Origin: Sulfitobacter marinus
Lineage (GTDB): Bacteria > Pseudomonadota > Alphaproteobacteria > Rhodobacterales > Rhodobacteraceae
Reading direction: 5' to 3'
Assembly: GCF_900116285.1 (NCBI RefSeq)
Contig: NZ_FPAJ01000002.1
Coordinates: 310,001 to 374,000, forward strand
Length of the DNA stretch: 64,000 bases
Shown here: piece after piece, positions 17,712-26,384 of the stretch
How positions within the stretch are numbered: the stretch's first letter is position 1
Layout: every line of letters begins with the position of its first letter
Notes under the pieces: generated by a model
The model's input: the letters and a program-made list of their open reading frames with translations, nothing else
Told to the model about the DNA's origin: nothing
The model's database searches: none
Made by a program: the position numbers and the translations under genes

Positions 17712-18946
17712 CAGAACAGGGCCAGCTGTTCGGGCGGCGGCGCGAAACGCGCGCGCAAGTCGATGCTGTCGGTCAGACCGCCGGGGGACCAGCCGCCGGC
17801 TGTGACGAAACTGCGCGCTTTTTTCATCGATGCGCCCATGCGGATCAAATCCTCGTAGCGCAGCGTGCGATGGCGGCGGGTGGACAGGATGCGGGTGACG
17901 GTTTTGACCCCGAACCCCGGCACGCGCAACAACATCTCGCGGCTGGCGCGGTTAACGTCCAAAGGGAACACTTCGCGGTGGACAAGCGCCCAGGCGAGCT
18001 TGGGATCCATCTCAAGATCGAGGTTCCCGTCGGCCGTTACGGATGTGATTTCGTCCAGTTGGAAATCATAAAAGCGCAGCAACCAATCCGCCTGATATAG
18101 CCGATGTTCGCGTTGCAGCGGCGGCCGGATCAGCGGAAGCTTTGACGAGCTATCAGGGATTGGCGAGAAGGCGGAATAATAGACGCGCTTGAGCTTATAG
18201 CTGGAGTACAGCCGCGTGGATTGCCCCAGGATCGCAGCATCGTTTGACCCGTCAGCCCCGATGATCATCTGCGTTGACTGTCCTGCAGGGGCAAAACGGG
18301 GCGGGCGTTTGCCGCTGTGGGACTTATCCTTGGACACTTCCTTGCGCAGTCGGAAATCGGCCATTGCCTTGCGAATTTGGCCGGGCTTTTTCTCGGGCGC
18401 ATATTGCTGGACGGCGGCATCGGTCGGCAGTTCGACATTGATCGACAAACGATCCGCCAGCAGTCCGGCCTCGGCAATCAGTTCGGGGGCGGCGTCGGGG
18501 ATGGTTTTGAGGTGAATATAGCCGCGAAAGTTTTCCTCGTGTCGCAGTTTGCGCGCGATCTGCACCATGTCCGACATGGTGGCATCCGGTGAGCGGATCA
18601 CGCCCGAGGACAGGAACAACCCTTCGATATAATTGCGGCGGTAGAATTCGATGGTCAGCTTCACGACCTCGTCCACGCTGAACCGTGCGCGGGTCACGTT
18701 CGAGGACGCGCGATTGATGCAATAGCTGCAATCATAAATGCAGAAATTGGTCATCAGGATCTTCAATAAACTGATGCAACGCCCGTCGGGCGCGTATGCA
18801 TGGCAAATGCCGCTGCCCTCGTTCGATCCCAACCCCTTGCCATCGCGCGAGTCGCGTTTCGTCGACCCCGAAGAGGCGCAGGACGCGTCATATTTTGCCG
18901 CATCACTCAGAATAGCGAGCTTTTGTTCTACTGTTTGCTTAACCAT
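17711..18946 (-). CDS. Putative DNA modification/repair radical SAM protein (TIGR03916 type)
   Basis: 411 aa. Radical SAM cluster motif CIYDCSYC (CxxxCxxC) near residue 70, the GLFLSSGV segment and a C-terminal helix-hairpin-helix-like stretch (LLRVPGFGVKTVTRILSTRRHRTLRYEDL) that should bind DNA. The family is known to be linked to UDG-superfamily partners, as here. I place the start at ATG 18946, because family members begin shortly before the AKYDASC segment and a promoter with a LexA box ends exactly there. The in-frame ATG at 18994 would put the promoter inside the gene. The exact reaction is unknown. Confidence 0.88.
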   Translation of the reverse strand: MVKQTVEQKLAILSDAAKYDASCASSGSTKRDSRDGKGLGSNEGSGICHAYAPDGRCISLLKILMTNFCIYDCSYCINRASSNVTRARFSVDEVVKLTIEFYRRNYIEGLFLSSGVIRSPDATMSDMVQIARKLRHEENFRGYIHLKTIPDAAPELIAEAGLLADRLSINVELPTDAAVQQYAPEKKPGQIRKAMADFRLRKEVSKDKSHSGKRPPRFAPAGQSTQMIIGADGSNDAAILGQSTRLYSSYKLKRVYYSAFSPIPDSSSKLPLIRPPLQREHRLYQADWLLRFYDFQLDEITSVTADGNLDLEMDPKLAWALVHREVFPLDVNRASREMLLRVPGFGVKTVTRILSTRRHRTLRYEDLIRMGASMKKARSFVTAGGWSPGGLTDSIDLRARFAPPPEQLALF

Positions 18947-18948
18947 AT

Positions 18949-18981
18949 GTTCACTATATGTTCTTGCGCCGGTCGTGTCAC
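18949..18981 (-). promoter_or_regulatory. SOS promoter with perfect alphaproteobacterial LexA box
   Basis: On the plus strand GTTC (18949-18952), seven bases, GTTC (18960-18963): the exact GTTC-N7-GTTC box used by alphaproteobacterial LexA. Read on the minus strand, a -35 GTGACA (18976-18981), a 17-bp spacer and a -10 TATAGT (18953-18958) each differ by one base from consensus, and the LexA box covers the -10. The predicted transcription start falls at about 18946-18947, at the ATG of the radical SAM gene, so the mRNA would be leaderless. Confidence 0.82.
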
Positions 18982-19052
18982 GCAAATAGGCCACGACGAC
19001 ATGTCGCGGCCTATCAAATCCGGCTCAATTTTCGGTGATTACACTGGGGAAA

Positions 19053-19424
19053 TTACGTTTCTAGGTTTGGGTACACGCGGCGTAAGGTTTCAATCAGCTT
19101 TTGGCTGCTGACGGGCTTTTTCACCACGCGGTCATCGGGCCCAAGAAAGCTGATCTGATCCGCATCATAGGCGGTGATGAACACAAACGGGATTTTGCGT
19201 TCGCGCAAGATATCGGCGACCGGTTTAGAGGTTTTGTTATTCCCCAAATTCACGTCAAGAAAGGCAATGTCGATGTCGCCTTCGCGCGCCTTGGTTTTCG
19301 CGTCTTCAAGGTGAATGGACGGGCCAATGACGTTAAAACCAATATCCTCAAGGATATCCGTCATCTCAAACGCCACAACGACCTCGTCTTCGACGATAAA
19401 AATATTCTGCGGTGTATTGCTCAT
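19053..19424 (-). CDS. Single-domain response regulator (receiver only)
   Basis: 123 aa from ATG 19424. A complete receiver domain: acidic pair VEDE, phospho-acceptor Asp in FLDVNLG (about residue 57), the FITAYD Thr/Ala region and the KKPVS lysine. There is no output domain. The start overlaps the histidine kinase stop in TAATG, so the two form a couple. Receiver-only proteins next to HWE kinases often act as phosphate shuttles or sinks, for example in general stress signalling; that is inference here. The in-frame ATG at 19469 would extend it into the kinase gene. Confidence 0.88.
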   Translation of the reverse strand: MSNTPQNIFIVEDEVVVAFEMTDILEDIGFNVIGPSIHLEDAKTKAREGDIDIAFLDVNLGNNKTSKPVADILRERKIPFVFITAYDADQISFLGPDDRVVKKPVSSQKLIETLRRVYPNLET

Positions 19425-20515
19425 TAGTTTGCCCGGTCTTCCGTATGTTCCGGCATTCTGAGATGCCATTTATATCCGTCAGGCCCGAAATCGGTTATGA
19501 TTTCTCCGCCTGTCTCCATTTGCAATGCGCGGCCCGTGATAAAGCTGCCAAAACCGGTTTCACTTGGTTTTTCCGCCGCGGGTCCGCCTAGCTCATTCCA
19601 GTGGAGCTCTATAACTGAACCCTCCTTGGTATCAGATTGTTCCCATGACAAATTGACGCGCCCCTCGGGTACGGACAGCGCGCCGTATTTCATGGCGTTG
19701 GTTGCGAGTTCGTAAAATGCCATCGAGAAGGACAATGCCTGCCGCGAGGGGACCTCGACCTTGGGGCCGCTTAGATCAATGCGGCCGTTTCCGATCGGGT
19801 CTAACACATCTGCGGCAACGGCACCGATTTCGGCGCGGTCCCATGAGGTGCCGACCAGTTTGGAATGCGCCAAGGCATAGGCGTTGAGCCGTTGATCAAT
19901 GGTTTCACGCAACCCGCGCTGAATGCTCATTTTGCGCAAGGACTGGCTGACGATGGATTTGACCACGCTAAAGGCGTTCTTCACGCGGTGGTTCAGTTCG
20001 GCAATCAGGATGTTCTGCGCCTCGCGCAGGCGGCGTTCTTCGTCAATGTCGATAAGTGCTACGGAGGCACCGATGCGCGCGCCGTTGGCGTCGACCACCG
20101 GTTTGCCGATGATGCGCATCCAGAACCGTGTGCCATCACCGCGTTGGTAATTCACGTCGATTTCGGAATGCGCCTCGCCGTCGCGGATCACGCGTGCGAG
20201 TGGATATTCGTGGCTTTCAACCTGACGACCATCCTCGTGAAAGGACACCCAGCCTTGGTAGTTATCGGCATCTTCTGAATGGATAACCGGGTGGCGCACC
20301 ATCCTTTCGACATGGCTGTTGCCATAGATGATCTGCCCATTTGCGTCGGCCATGATCACGCCGACCGGCACGGTCTCCATCATCGCCTCGAGAAAGATCA
20401 GGCGATCGGATTTGCTGTCGGAGTTCTTCTTTGCTGACTCAGCTTCTTTGGCCGCCAATGCGTCTTGCAAGTGCACAAGTTCTGCCGCCATCTCATCAAT
20501 AGATCTTGTAGGCAT
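19424..20515 (-). CDS. PAS domain-containing HWE-family sensor histidine kinase
   Basis: 363 aa without membrane segments, so probably a soluble sensor. A short N-terminal coiled region is followed by a PAS domain (about 45-160, VPVGVIMADANGQIIYGNS ... WMRIIGKPV). The phospho-acceptor helix ELNHRVKN (His about 178) and an HWE-type ATPase domain follow, with ELATNAMKYGALS (N box), the W-x-E element LHWNELGGP and FGSFITGRAL (G region). It should phosphorylate the receiver protein encoded immediately downstream. The signal is unknown; no cofactor-binding Cys typical of LOV domains is obvious. Confidence 0.88.
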   Translation of the reverse strand: MPTRSIDEMAAELVHLQDALAAKEAESAKKNSDSKSDRLIFLEAMMETVPVGVIMADANGQIIYGNSHVERMVRHPVIHSEDADNYQGWVSFHEDGRQVESHEYPLARVIRDGEAHSEIDVNYQRGDGTRFWMRIIGKPVVDANGARIGASVALIDIDEERRLREAQNILIAELNHRVKNAFSVVKSIVSQSLRKMSIQRGLRETIDQRLNAYALAHSKLVGTSWDRAEIGAVAADVLDPIGNGRIDLSGPKVEVPSRQALSFSMAFYELATNAMKYGALSVPEGRVNLSWEQSDTKEGSVIELHWNELGGPAAEKPSETGFGSFITGRALQMETGGEIITDFGPDGYKWHLRMPEHTEDRAN

Positions 20516-20752
20516 TTAAGTCCCCAGGCCCTTTCGCTGTATTTCTTGTGACATAAGGCGCGTTAACGATCTGTCCAACGCTATGATGCGCCTGCGGGTC
20601 GAAAACCATCGTTCATTGCCACGTGTTTTGGTTAACCCGCTGAATCAAATTGATATTCAATGGTCCATTTTTTAGCACTACGGTGCGCATTTTCGCCCAC
20701 ACAGACACGGCCTGCCCACAAGACAAGCATATCGTCAGACCGGGCGCGGCCC
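20516..20752. other. Intergenic region between the kinase and metG
   Basis: This 237-bp gap holds the upstream region of the kinase gene and the 3' flank of metG, both on the minus strand. I see no reading frame with coding character and no clear terminator. The AT-rich block around 20640-20680 (with a T-run near 20665-20672) may hold termination or promoter signals. Confidence 0.35.
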
Positions 20753-22465
20753 TTAATCGCGCACGCCCGCGAATCGTTCAGCCCATTCGTCACGCTGTTC
20801 GTCGGTGATCTTGGTGAACAGAACCTCTGGCACGTCAAAGGCGTGGCCGGGGGTAAGCTGGCCCAGTGCGGCGGGCACATCGTCGGGCCATTGGGCGTCT
20901 TCCACATGCATGCTTTCCAACATGCTGGCGGCTGTGGTGGGGATGAACGGCGCTGATAGAACCGCATAAAGCGGGATCAGGTTCAGCGCCAAACGTACTT
21001 GGGCGGCGGCCTTGTCGGGGTCGGTTTTGAACGTGGTCCAAGGGGCCTCGGCCTGAAGATATTCGTTGCCAGCCGCCCAGATCGCGCGCAGTTCAGCGGC
21101 GGATTTGCGGACTTCCATTGCCTCCATCGCGGTTTGATAGCGGGCCACGCGCTCGGTCAGGTCTGCGATCAACGCGTGTTCGGCAGGGCCATATTCGCCC
21201 GCTGCTGGCACGTCTTCGCTGAACTTCGAGCGGCAGAATTTGGTGATCCGGCTGATAAAGTTACCCAGCACATCGGCAAGGTCTTTATTCACGGAGGCTT
21301 GGAAGTTTTCCCAGGTGAATTCCGCGTCGGATGTTTCCGGCGCGTGGGACAACAGCCACCAGCGCCATGTGTCTGCGGGCAGGATTTCCAGCGCCTGATC
21401 CATGAACACGCCACGCCCGCGTGAGGTTGAGAACTGCCCGCCATCATAGGTCAGGTAGTTGAAAGATTTAATGTAATCGACCAGCTTCCACGGCTCGCCC
21501 GAACCCATGATCGTGGCCGGAAAGCTGAGCGTGTGGAAGGGCACGTTATCCTTGCCCATGAACTGGGTATAGCGCACGTCGTCGGCGCCCTTGTCGGTGC
21601 GCCACCAGCTTTCCCAATCACTGCCTTTGCCCGCATCGACCCATTCCTGGGCGCAGGCGATGTATTCGATAGGGGCGTCAAACCAGACATAGAACACCTT
21701 GCCCTCCATCCCCGGCCAATCCTCATTGCCGCGTTTGACTGGGACGCCCCAGCTTAGGTCACGGGTGATGCCACGATCCTGAAGGCCGTCGCCGTCATGC
21801 AGCCATTTCTTGGCGATCGATGTGGTCAGAACGGGCCAATCGGTTTTCGAATTGATCCACGCGTCAAGCTGATCTTTCATCTGCGATTGCTTTAGGAACA
21901 GATGTTTGGTCGCGCGCATTTCCAGATCGGTCGCACCCGACACGGTAGAGCGCGGGTTGATCAGGTCCTCGGGGTCCAACTGTTTGGTGCAGTTGTCGCA
22001 TTGATCGCCGCGCGCATCCTCAAACCCGCAATTCGGACAGGTGCCTTCGACATAGCGGTCAGGCAGGAAGCGGCCATCGGTCTCAGAATAGATCTGACGT
22101 TGCTCGACTTCCTCGATCAGCCCTTGGTCATACAAAGCACCGGCGAAATGCTGGGTCAGCTTTTGGTTCTGGATGCTGGAGGACCGCCCGAAATGGTCAA
22201 AGGACAAGCCAAACCCGTCGGCAATCCGCGTCTGAACATCATGCATCTCGGCGCAGTATTCCGCGACCGGTTTACCGGCCTTGGCGGCGGCCAGTTCGGC
22301 GGGGGTGCCGTGTTCGTCGGTGGCACATAGGAACAAAACCTCGTGGCCACGCGCACGCAGGTAACGGGCGTATAAATCGGCGGGCAGTTGGCTGCCCACA
22401 AGATTGCCAAGATGCTTGATCCCGTTGATGTAAGGGATGGCTGACGTAATAAGATGGCGTGTCAT
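20753..22465 (-). CDS. metG: Methionyl-tRNA synthetase
   Basis: 571 aa from ATG 22465. The HIGH-like motif is in [14 protein letters not shown] near the N-terminus. A four-cysteine zinc knuckle ([17 protein letters not shown]) lies at about residues 140-157, and a KMSKS variant in [12 protein letters not shown] at about 345. The anticodon-binding helical domain completes the enzyme, with no C-terminal EMAP-like domain. It charges tRNA-Met, including the initiator. The start at 22465 is chosen because [12 protein letters not shown] is the usual N-terminus; the longer frame to 22549 runs towards the MFS gene without a ribosome site. Confidence 0.96.
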   Translation of the reverse strand: MTRHLITSAIPYINGIKHLGNLVGSQLPADLYARYLRARGHEVLFLCATDEHGTPAELAAAKAGKPVAEYCAEMHDVQTRIADGFGLSFDHFGRSSSIQNQKLTQHFAGALYDQGLIEEVEQRQIYSETDGRFLPDRYVEGTCPNCGFEDARGDQCDNCTKQLDPEDLINPRSTVSGATDLEMRATKHLFLKQSQMKDQLDAWINSKTDWPVLTTSIAKKWLHDGDGLQDRGITRDLSWGVPVKRGNEDWPGMEGKVFYVWFDAPIEYIACAQEWVDAGKGSDWESWWRTDKGADDVRYTQFMGKDNVPFHTLSFPATIMGSGEPWKLVDYIKSFNYLTYDGGQFSTSRGRGVFMDQALEILPADTWRWWLLSHAPETSDAEFTWENFQASVNKDLADVLGNFISRITKFCRSKFSEDVPAAGEYGPAEHALIADLTERVARYQTAMEAMEVRKSAAELRAIWAAGNEYLQAEAPWTTFKTDPDKAAAQVRLALNLIPLYAVLSAPFIPTTAASMLESMHVEDAQWPDDVPAALGQLTPGHAFDVPEVLFTKITDEQRDEWAERFAGVRD

Positions 22466-22520
22466 GGTAAGGGCCCCGAAAATGCTTTGGCATGTCTCTA
22501 ACGCAGGGACGCGCCAAGGG

Positions 22521-23759
22521 CTAGGGGGCGTTGTTGTTGCTACCGTCACGCTGGCGGCGCATCAGACGGCCGATGGTAAAGGAGGTGCGTGGTGCATAGA
22601 CATAAGGCGTGCGTTTGCGTGCCGTGGGGCGGGCGCGCATGCGGGTCAGGCCAAAGATCACCAAAACCCCATGACCCACAGATATCATCGTAAACAGGGC
22701 CGCCGGGCCATAGTTGTCGATCAGCACCGACGCCAGATAGGGGGCAAAGATCGCCCCCACAGCGAACCAGAACATCAGCGCCGCTGACAGCTCGACCCGT
22801 TCTTCGCTGGTGGCAAAGTCATGGGCATGGGCGGCGGCGACAGAATAGATCGGGAATGTCGTCAGTCCAAAGAATGTTGCCGCGAAAAAGATCGCTTGGG
22901 TGCCAAACCCCGCAGACATTACGGTGACCGCGCAGCTGACGATGGACGCGGCCGACATCCAGATCAGCACCCAACGTCTGTCGAATTTATCGGCCAGCCA
23001 GCCAATGGGGAATTGCGCCAGCGCGCCGCCCAAAACAAAGGCGGACAGAAACCACGCGATTTGCCCGGCGCTTAGCCCGACCTCTTGGCCATAGATCGGC
23101 CCGACCATCCGAAACGATGCGCTGGACAGGGCGGCGACCACCACGGCAGCGACGGCAAGGGGGGACCGGGCAATTGCCAGTCGTGGGCGCAAGCGCGGCT
23201 GCGCTGGTGTTTCCGGTTGCGGCAAAGTGGACAGGGTCAGCGGGATCAGTGCAGCACAACACAAGATCGCCAGCAGGTTATACGAGACATATGATGCAGG
23301 GGCCAAAATGCCGATGATCATCTGTGCCGCCAGTGACCCGCTCATGTCGACAACGCGGTAGGCCCCCATGGTCCGGCCCCGCGTTTCGTTGGTCACTTTG
23401 GCATTCAACCACGCCTCGACCACGGTATAGCAGCCCGCAACGCACAGGCCTGACGCGACGCGCATCAACGCCCAGGCATACGGATCAAGCACCAGCATAT
23501 GGGCCATTAACCCGATCGCCCCGGACGCGGTGAAGGCCGCAAAGGCGCGGCTGTGGCCCACGCTGCCCATCAGGCGCGGTGCCCACCAGCAGCCAATGAA
23601 AAAGCCCACGAAATGTGCCGAGCCGAGCAGGCCGATCTCTTGCTTGGAGAATCCGATCTTGACACCTGACAGCACATCCAATGGCCCCACACCGCCCGAG
23701 GACAGCTGCAGCAAGATGACCGATAGAAAAAGGGCGGCAAAGGAAATGAGCAAACGCAT
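22521..23759 (-). CDS. MFS transporter
   Basis: About 412 aa with twelve hydrophobic helices. The first helix pair ends in [28 protein letters not shown], the loop 2-3 motif of the major facilitator superfamily, and the second half begins at about residue 200 ([25 protein letters not shown]). The C-terminus is basic. The substrate is not evident; the sequence resembles sugar or drug-type MFS proteins of the YcaD kind. The start ATG 23759 puts the first helix at the N-terminus; an in-frame ATG at 23795 is possible, and neither has a strong ribosome site. Confidence 0.85.
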   Translation of the reverse strand: MRLLISFAALFLSVILLQLSSGGVGPLDVLSGVKIGFSKQEIGLLGSAHFVGFFIGCWWAPRLMGSVGHSRAFAAFTASGAIGLMAHMLVLDPYAWALMRVASGLCVAGCYTVVEAWLNAKVTNETRGRTMGAYRVVDMSGSLAAQMIIGILAPASYVSYNLLAILCCAALIPLTLSTLPQPETPAQPRLRPRLAIARSPLAVAAVVVAALSSASFRMVGPIYGQEVGLSAGQIAWFLSAFVLGGALAQFPIGWLADKFDRRWVLIWMSAASIVSCAVTVMSAGFGTQAIFFAATFFGLTTFPIYSVAAAHAHDFATSEERVELSAALMFWFAVGAIFAPYLASVLIDNYGPAALFTMISVGHGVLVIFGLTRMRARPTARKRTPYVYAPRTSFTIGRLMRRQRDGSNNNAP

Positions 23760-23921
23760 GCTGTGCACCATGTCGTCATACAATCTGGAAACCAACGGTC
23801 AAAACGACATTGCTTTGGAAAAAACGACGCAAATGATGTTTTGTCGCGCAGTGCAGAAAATGCGCTTGCGATGGGGCAGTCGAAACGAGAGGGTGGCGCA
23901 AATCAAGACCAGGAGAATGCG

Positions 23922-24962
23922 ATGAAGATGAACACATTGGGCCGCACCGATATCAAGGTATCGGATTTCTGCCTTGGGTCGATGACTTGGGGCACCCAAA
24001 CCACCCCCGAGGAAGGCCACGCACAGATTGACCGCGCTTTGGCTGCTGGCATCAACTTTGTCGATACGGCCGAGATGTATCCGGTGAACCCGATCAAGGC
24101 CGAGACCGTCGGCCTGACCGAAGAAATCATCGGGCAATGGATCGCAAAATCCGGCAGGCGCAAGGACTTTGTGCTGGCCACGAAACATTCGGGCGCGGGG
24201 GCGGCTCCGCGTGACGGGGCCCCTATTTCGTCCAAGACAATTCGCGAGACGCTTGAGGACTCGCTCAAGCGTTTGCAGACGGATTACGTCGATTTGTACC
24301 AGTTTCACTGGCCTAATCGCGGCAGCTATATGTTTCGCAAGAACTGGGACTATGACCCGTCCTCGCAAAACCGGGCCGAGGTGATCGCCCATATGGAAGA
24401 CTGCATGGGCGCGCTGCAAGATGAAGTTAAGCGCGGCACGATCCGCAGCTTTGGTCTAAGCAATGAAAGCGCCTGGGGCCTGACCCAATGGGCCAATGCC
24501 GCCGAGCGCACAGGCGGGCCGCGCCCCGTATCGGTGCAGAACGAGTATTCGCTGATGTGCCGTCTGGCCGATACCGATCTGGCTGAAACCTGCCACAACG
24601 AAGACATTGGCCTGCTGTCCTTTTCGCCGCTTGCTGCTGGTCTTTTGACCGGGAAATACCAAAACGGCGCGGTGCCCGACGGGTCGCGCATGTCGATTGT
24701 TGGTGATCTGGGCGGGCGCAAAACTGGCAACGTGTTTGACGCCACAGCCGCCTATCTGGATATCGCGCAAAAGCACGGGCTGGACCCGACGCATATGGCG
24801 CTGGCCTGGGCGCGGCAGCGGCCCTTTATGACGTCAATCATCTTTGGCGCGACGTCTATGGACCAGCTTGATGTTGCCTTGGGTGCCATTGATCTGGAAC
24901 TGAGCGATGAGATTATGGCCGATATTGCCGCCGCGCATAAAGCGCATCCAATGCCCTACTAA
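23922..24962 (+). CDS. Aldo/keto reductase (Tas-like)
   Basis: 346 aa TIM-barrel oxidoreductase. Landmarks: LGRTDIKVSDFCLGSMTWG, the catalytic-loop FVDTAEMYPV (Asp and Tyr), ATKHSGAG (Lys), YQFHWPNR (His), NEYSLMCR and SPLAAGLLTGKY. The AEMYPV and GLTEEIIGQW segments resemble E. coli Tas. It should reduce aldehydes or ketones with NADPH; the substrate is unknown. AGGAGA lies five bases before ATG 23922. The carnitine-type BKACE gene starts 22 nt after its stop, so it may belong to the same transcript. Confidence 0.9.
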   Translation: MKMNTLGRTDIKVSDFCLGSMTWGTQTTPEEGHAQIDRALAAGINFVDTAEMYPVNPIKAETVGLTEEIIGQWIAKSGRRKDFVLATKHSGAGAAPRDGAPISSKTIRETLEDSLKRLQTDYVDLYQFHWPNRGSYMFRKNWDYDPSSQNRAEVIAHMEDCMGALQDEVKRGTIRSFGLSNESAWGLTQWANAAERTGGPRPVSVQNEYSLMCRLADTDLAETCHNEDIGLLSFSPLAAGLLTGKYQNGAVPDGSRMSIVGDLGGRKTGNVFDATAAYLDIAQKHGLDPTHMALAWARQRPFMTSIIFGATSMDQLDVALGAIDLELSDEIMADIAAAHKAHPMPY

Positions 24963-24984
24963 CCCGATCCAAAGGAGTACCCAA

Positions 24985-25893
24985 ATGCCACTTACCATGA
25001 GCAAAGATGTGTTTATTACTTGTGCCGTCACCGGATCGGGTGCGACCCAGGACCGCAGTCACCACGTGCCGCGCAGCCCCGAACAGATCGCCAACAGCGC
25101 GATTGCGGCGGCCAAGGCGGGGGCCGCGGTGGTACATTGCCACGTGCGTGATCCGGAAACCGGTGCGCCAAGCCGCCGTCTGGATTTGTTCCGCGAAGTC
25201 ACTGAGCGTATCCGCGAGTCTGAGACCGATGTGATCTTGAACCTCACCGCGGGCATGGGCGGGGATATCGTTTTTGGCCCCACCGAACATCCGCTGCCGC
25301 CAATCGAAGGCACGGACATGGTTGGCGCATCTGAACGTGTGCAGCACATCGCGGAATGCCTGCCCGAGATTTGTACCCTTGATTGCGGCACGATGAACTT
25401 TGCCGAGGCCGACTATGTCATGACCAACACGCCGGGCATGCTGACGGCCATGGGTCGGATGATGACACATCTGGGGGTCAAGCCCGAGATTGAGGCGTTC
25501 GATACAGGCCACCTGTGGTACGCCAAACAGCTGGTCAAAGATGGCGTGCTGGACAACCCCGCCTTGGTGCAGCTGTGCATGGGCGTGCCATGGGGGGCAC
25601 CGGATGATCTGAATACCTTTATGGCGATGGTGAATAACGTGCCGGACGATTGGACGTTCAGCGCCTTTGGTCTGGGGCGCAACCAGATGGCCTATGTCGC
25701 GGCATCGGTGCTGGCGGGAGGCCATGTGCGCGTCGGGCTTGAGGATAACCTGTGGCTGGACAAGGGCGTTTTGGCCGAAAACTGGCAGTTGGTTGAACGT
25801 GCGGGCAGCATTATCGAAAACATGGGTGCACGGCTGATGACCCCTGCACAAGTGCGCGAAAAGCTGGGCCTGACCAAACGAGCACCCAAGTGA
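24985..25893 (+). CDS. BKACE (DUF849) beta-keto acid cleavage enzyme, probably 3-dehydrocarnitine cleavage
   Basis: 302 aa. DUF849 features: ITCAVTGSGATQDRSHHVPRSPEQIA, the zinc-binding pair VVHCHVRDPETG, NLTAGMGG, CTLDCGTMNF and the late GGHVRVGLEDNLWL. BKACE enzymes transfer an acetyl unit between a beta-keto acid and an acyl-CoA. Next to carnitine dehydrogenase the expected reaction is 3-dehydrocarnitine plus acetyl-CoA giving betainyl-CoA plus acetoacetate. AAGGAG lies seven bases upstream of ATG 24985. Its stop overlaps a GTG start of the following lipoprotein gene (4 nt). Confidence 0.9.
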   Translation: MPLTMSKDVFITCAVTGSGATQDRSHHVPRSPEQIANSAIAAAKAGAAVVHCHVRDPETGAPSRRLDLFREVTERIRESETDVILNLTAGMGGDIVFGPTEHPLPPIEGTDMVGASERVQHIAECLPEICTLDCGTMNFAEADYVMTNTPGMLTAMGRMMTHLGVKPEIEAFDTGHLWYAKQLVKDGVLDNPALVQLCMGVPWGAPDDLNTFMAMVNNVPDDWTFSAFGLGRNQMAYVAASVLAGGHVRVGLEDNLWLDKGVLAENWQLVERAGSIIENMGARLMTPAQVREKLGLTKRAPK

Positions 25894-26384
25894 AGCGCGC
25901 GCTGCTAGCGCTGCTATTGCTGGCGGGCTGCGGAGCACAGGGGCCAAAGCTGACCGACGGATACCGCGACCCGTCGGCCTTGATCGGATCAACCAGCCGC
26001 TATGATGCGGCACGGTTCAAAGGGGCCTGGGTGGTGCGCGGCAGCTTTGACGCTGATGCGCCTGCAACCGTTGCCTTTGTTGATAGCAGAGGTGGGCCTG
26101 CCTTTCAGTTCTGTGACAGCGATGGCGCGTGCGATGACGTTTGGCCGGCGACGTCCACAGGGCAGGGGCGCTATGCGCTGACCGGGCCAGATGGCGAAAC
26201 AAAGACTTTCTGGGTACTTTGGGTCGACGAAGGATTTCGTACCGCTGCTGTCGGCAACCCTGCGGGGGATTTCGGCTGGATACTGGACCGCAAGCCTACC
26301 GGCGGCGCGGACCGGATAAGAGCCGCACAAGAGATACTGGATTTCAACGGCTATGACATCAGCCAGCTAAGGATGCGAAAATGA
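25890..26384 (+). CDS. Lipocalin-like lipoprotein in carnitine operon
   Basis: 164 aa from a GTG start that overlaps the BKACE stop. The signal peptide ends in a lipobox (LLLLAGCG, Cys about residue 14), so it is a lipoprotein. The body has the lipocalin-type strand pattern RYDAARFKGAWVVRGSF near the N-terminus and a closing WVDEGFRTAAVGNPAGDFGWILDRKP, followed by a helix (RIRAAQEILDFNGYD), as in Blc-like proteins. Two Cys residues (FCDSDGACDD) may form a disulfide. It could bind a hydrophobic or amphipathic ligand such as an acylcarnitine; that link is inferred only from its place between the two catabolic genes. Confidence 0.8.
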   Translation: MKRALLALLLLAGCGAQGPKLTDGYRDPSALIGSTSRYDAARFKGAWVVRGSFDADAPATVAFVDSRGGPAFQFCDSDGACDDVWPATSTGQGRYALTGPDGETKTFWVLWVDEGFRTAAVGNPAGDFGWILDRKPTGGADRIRAAQEILDFNGYDISQLRMRK

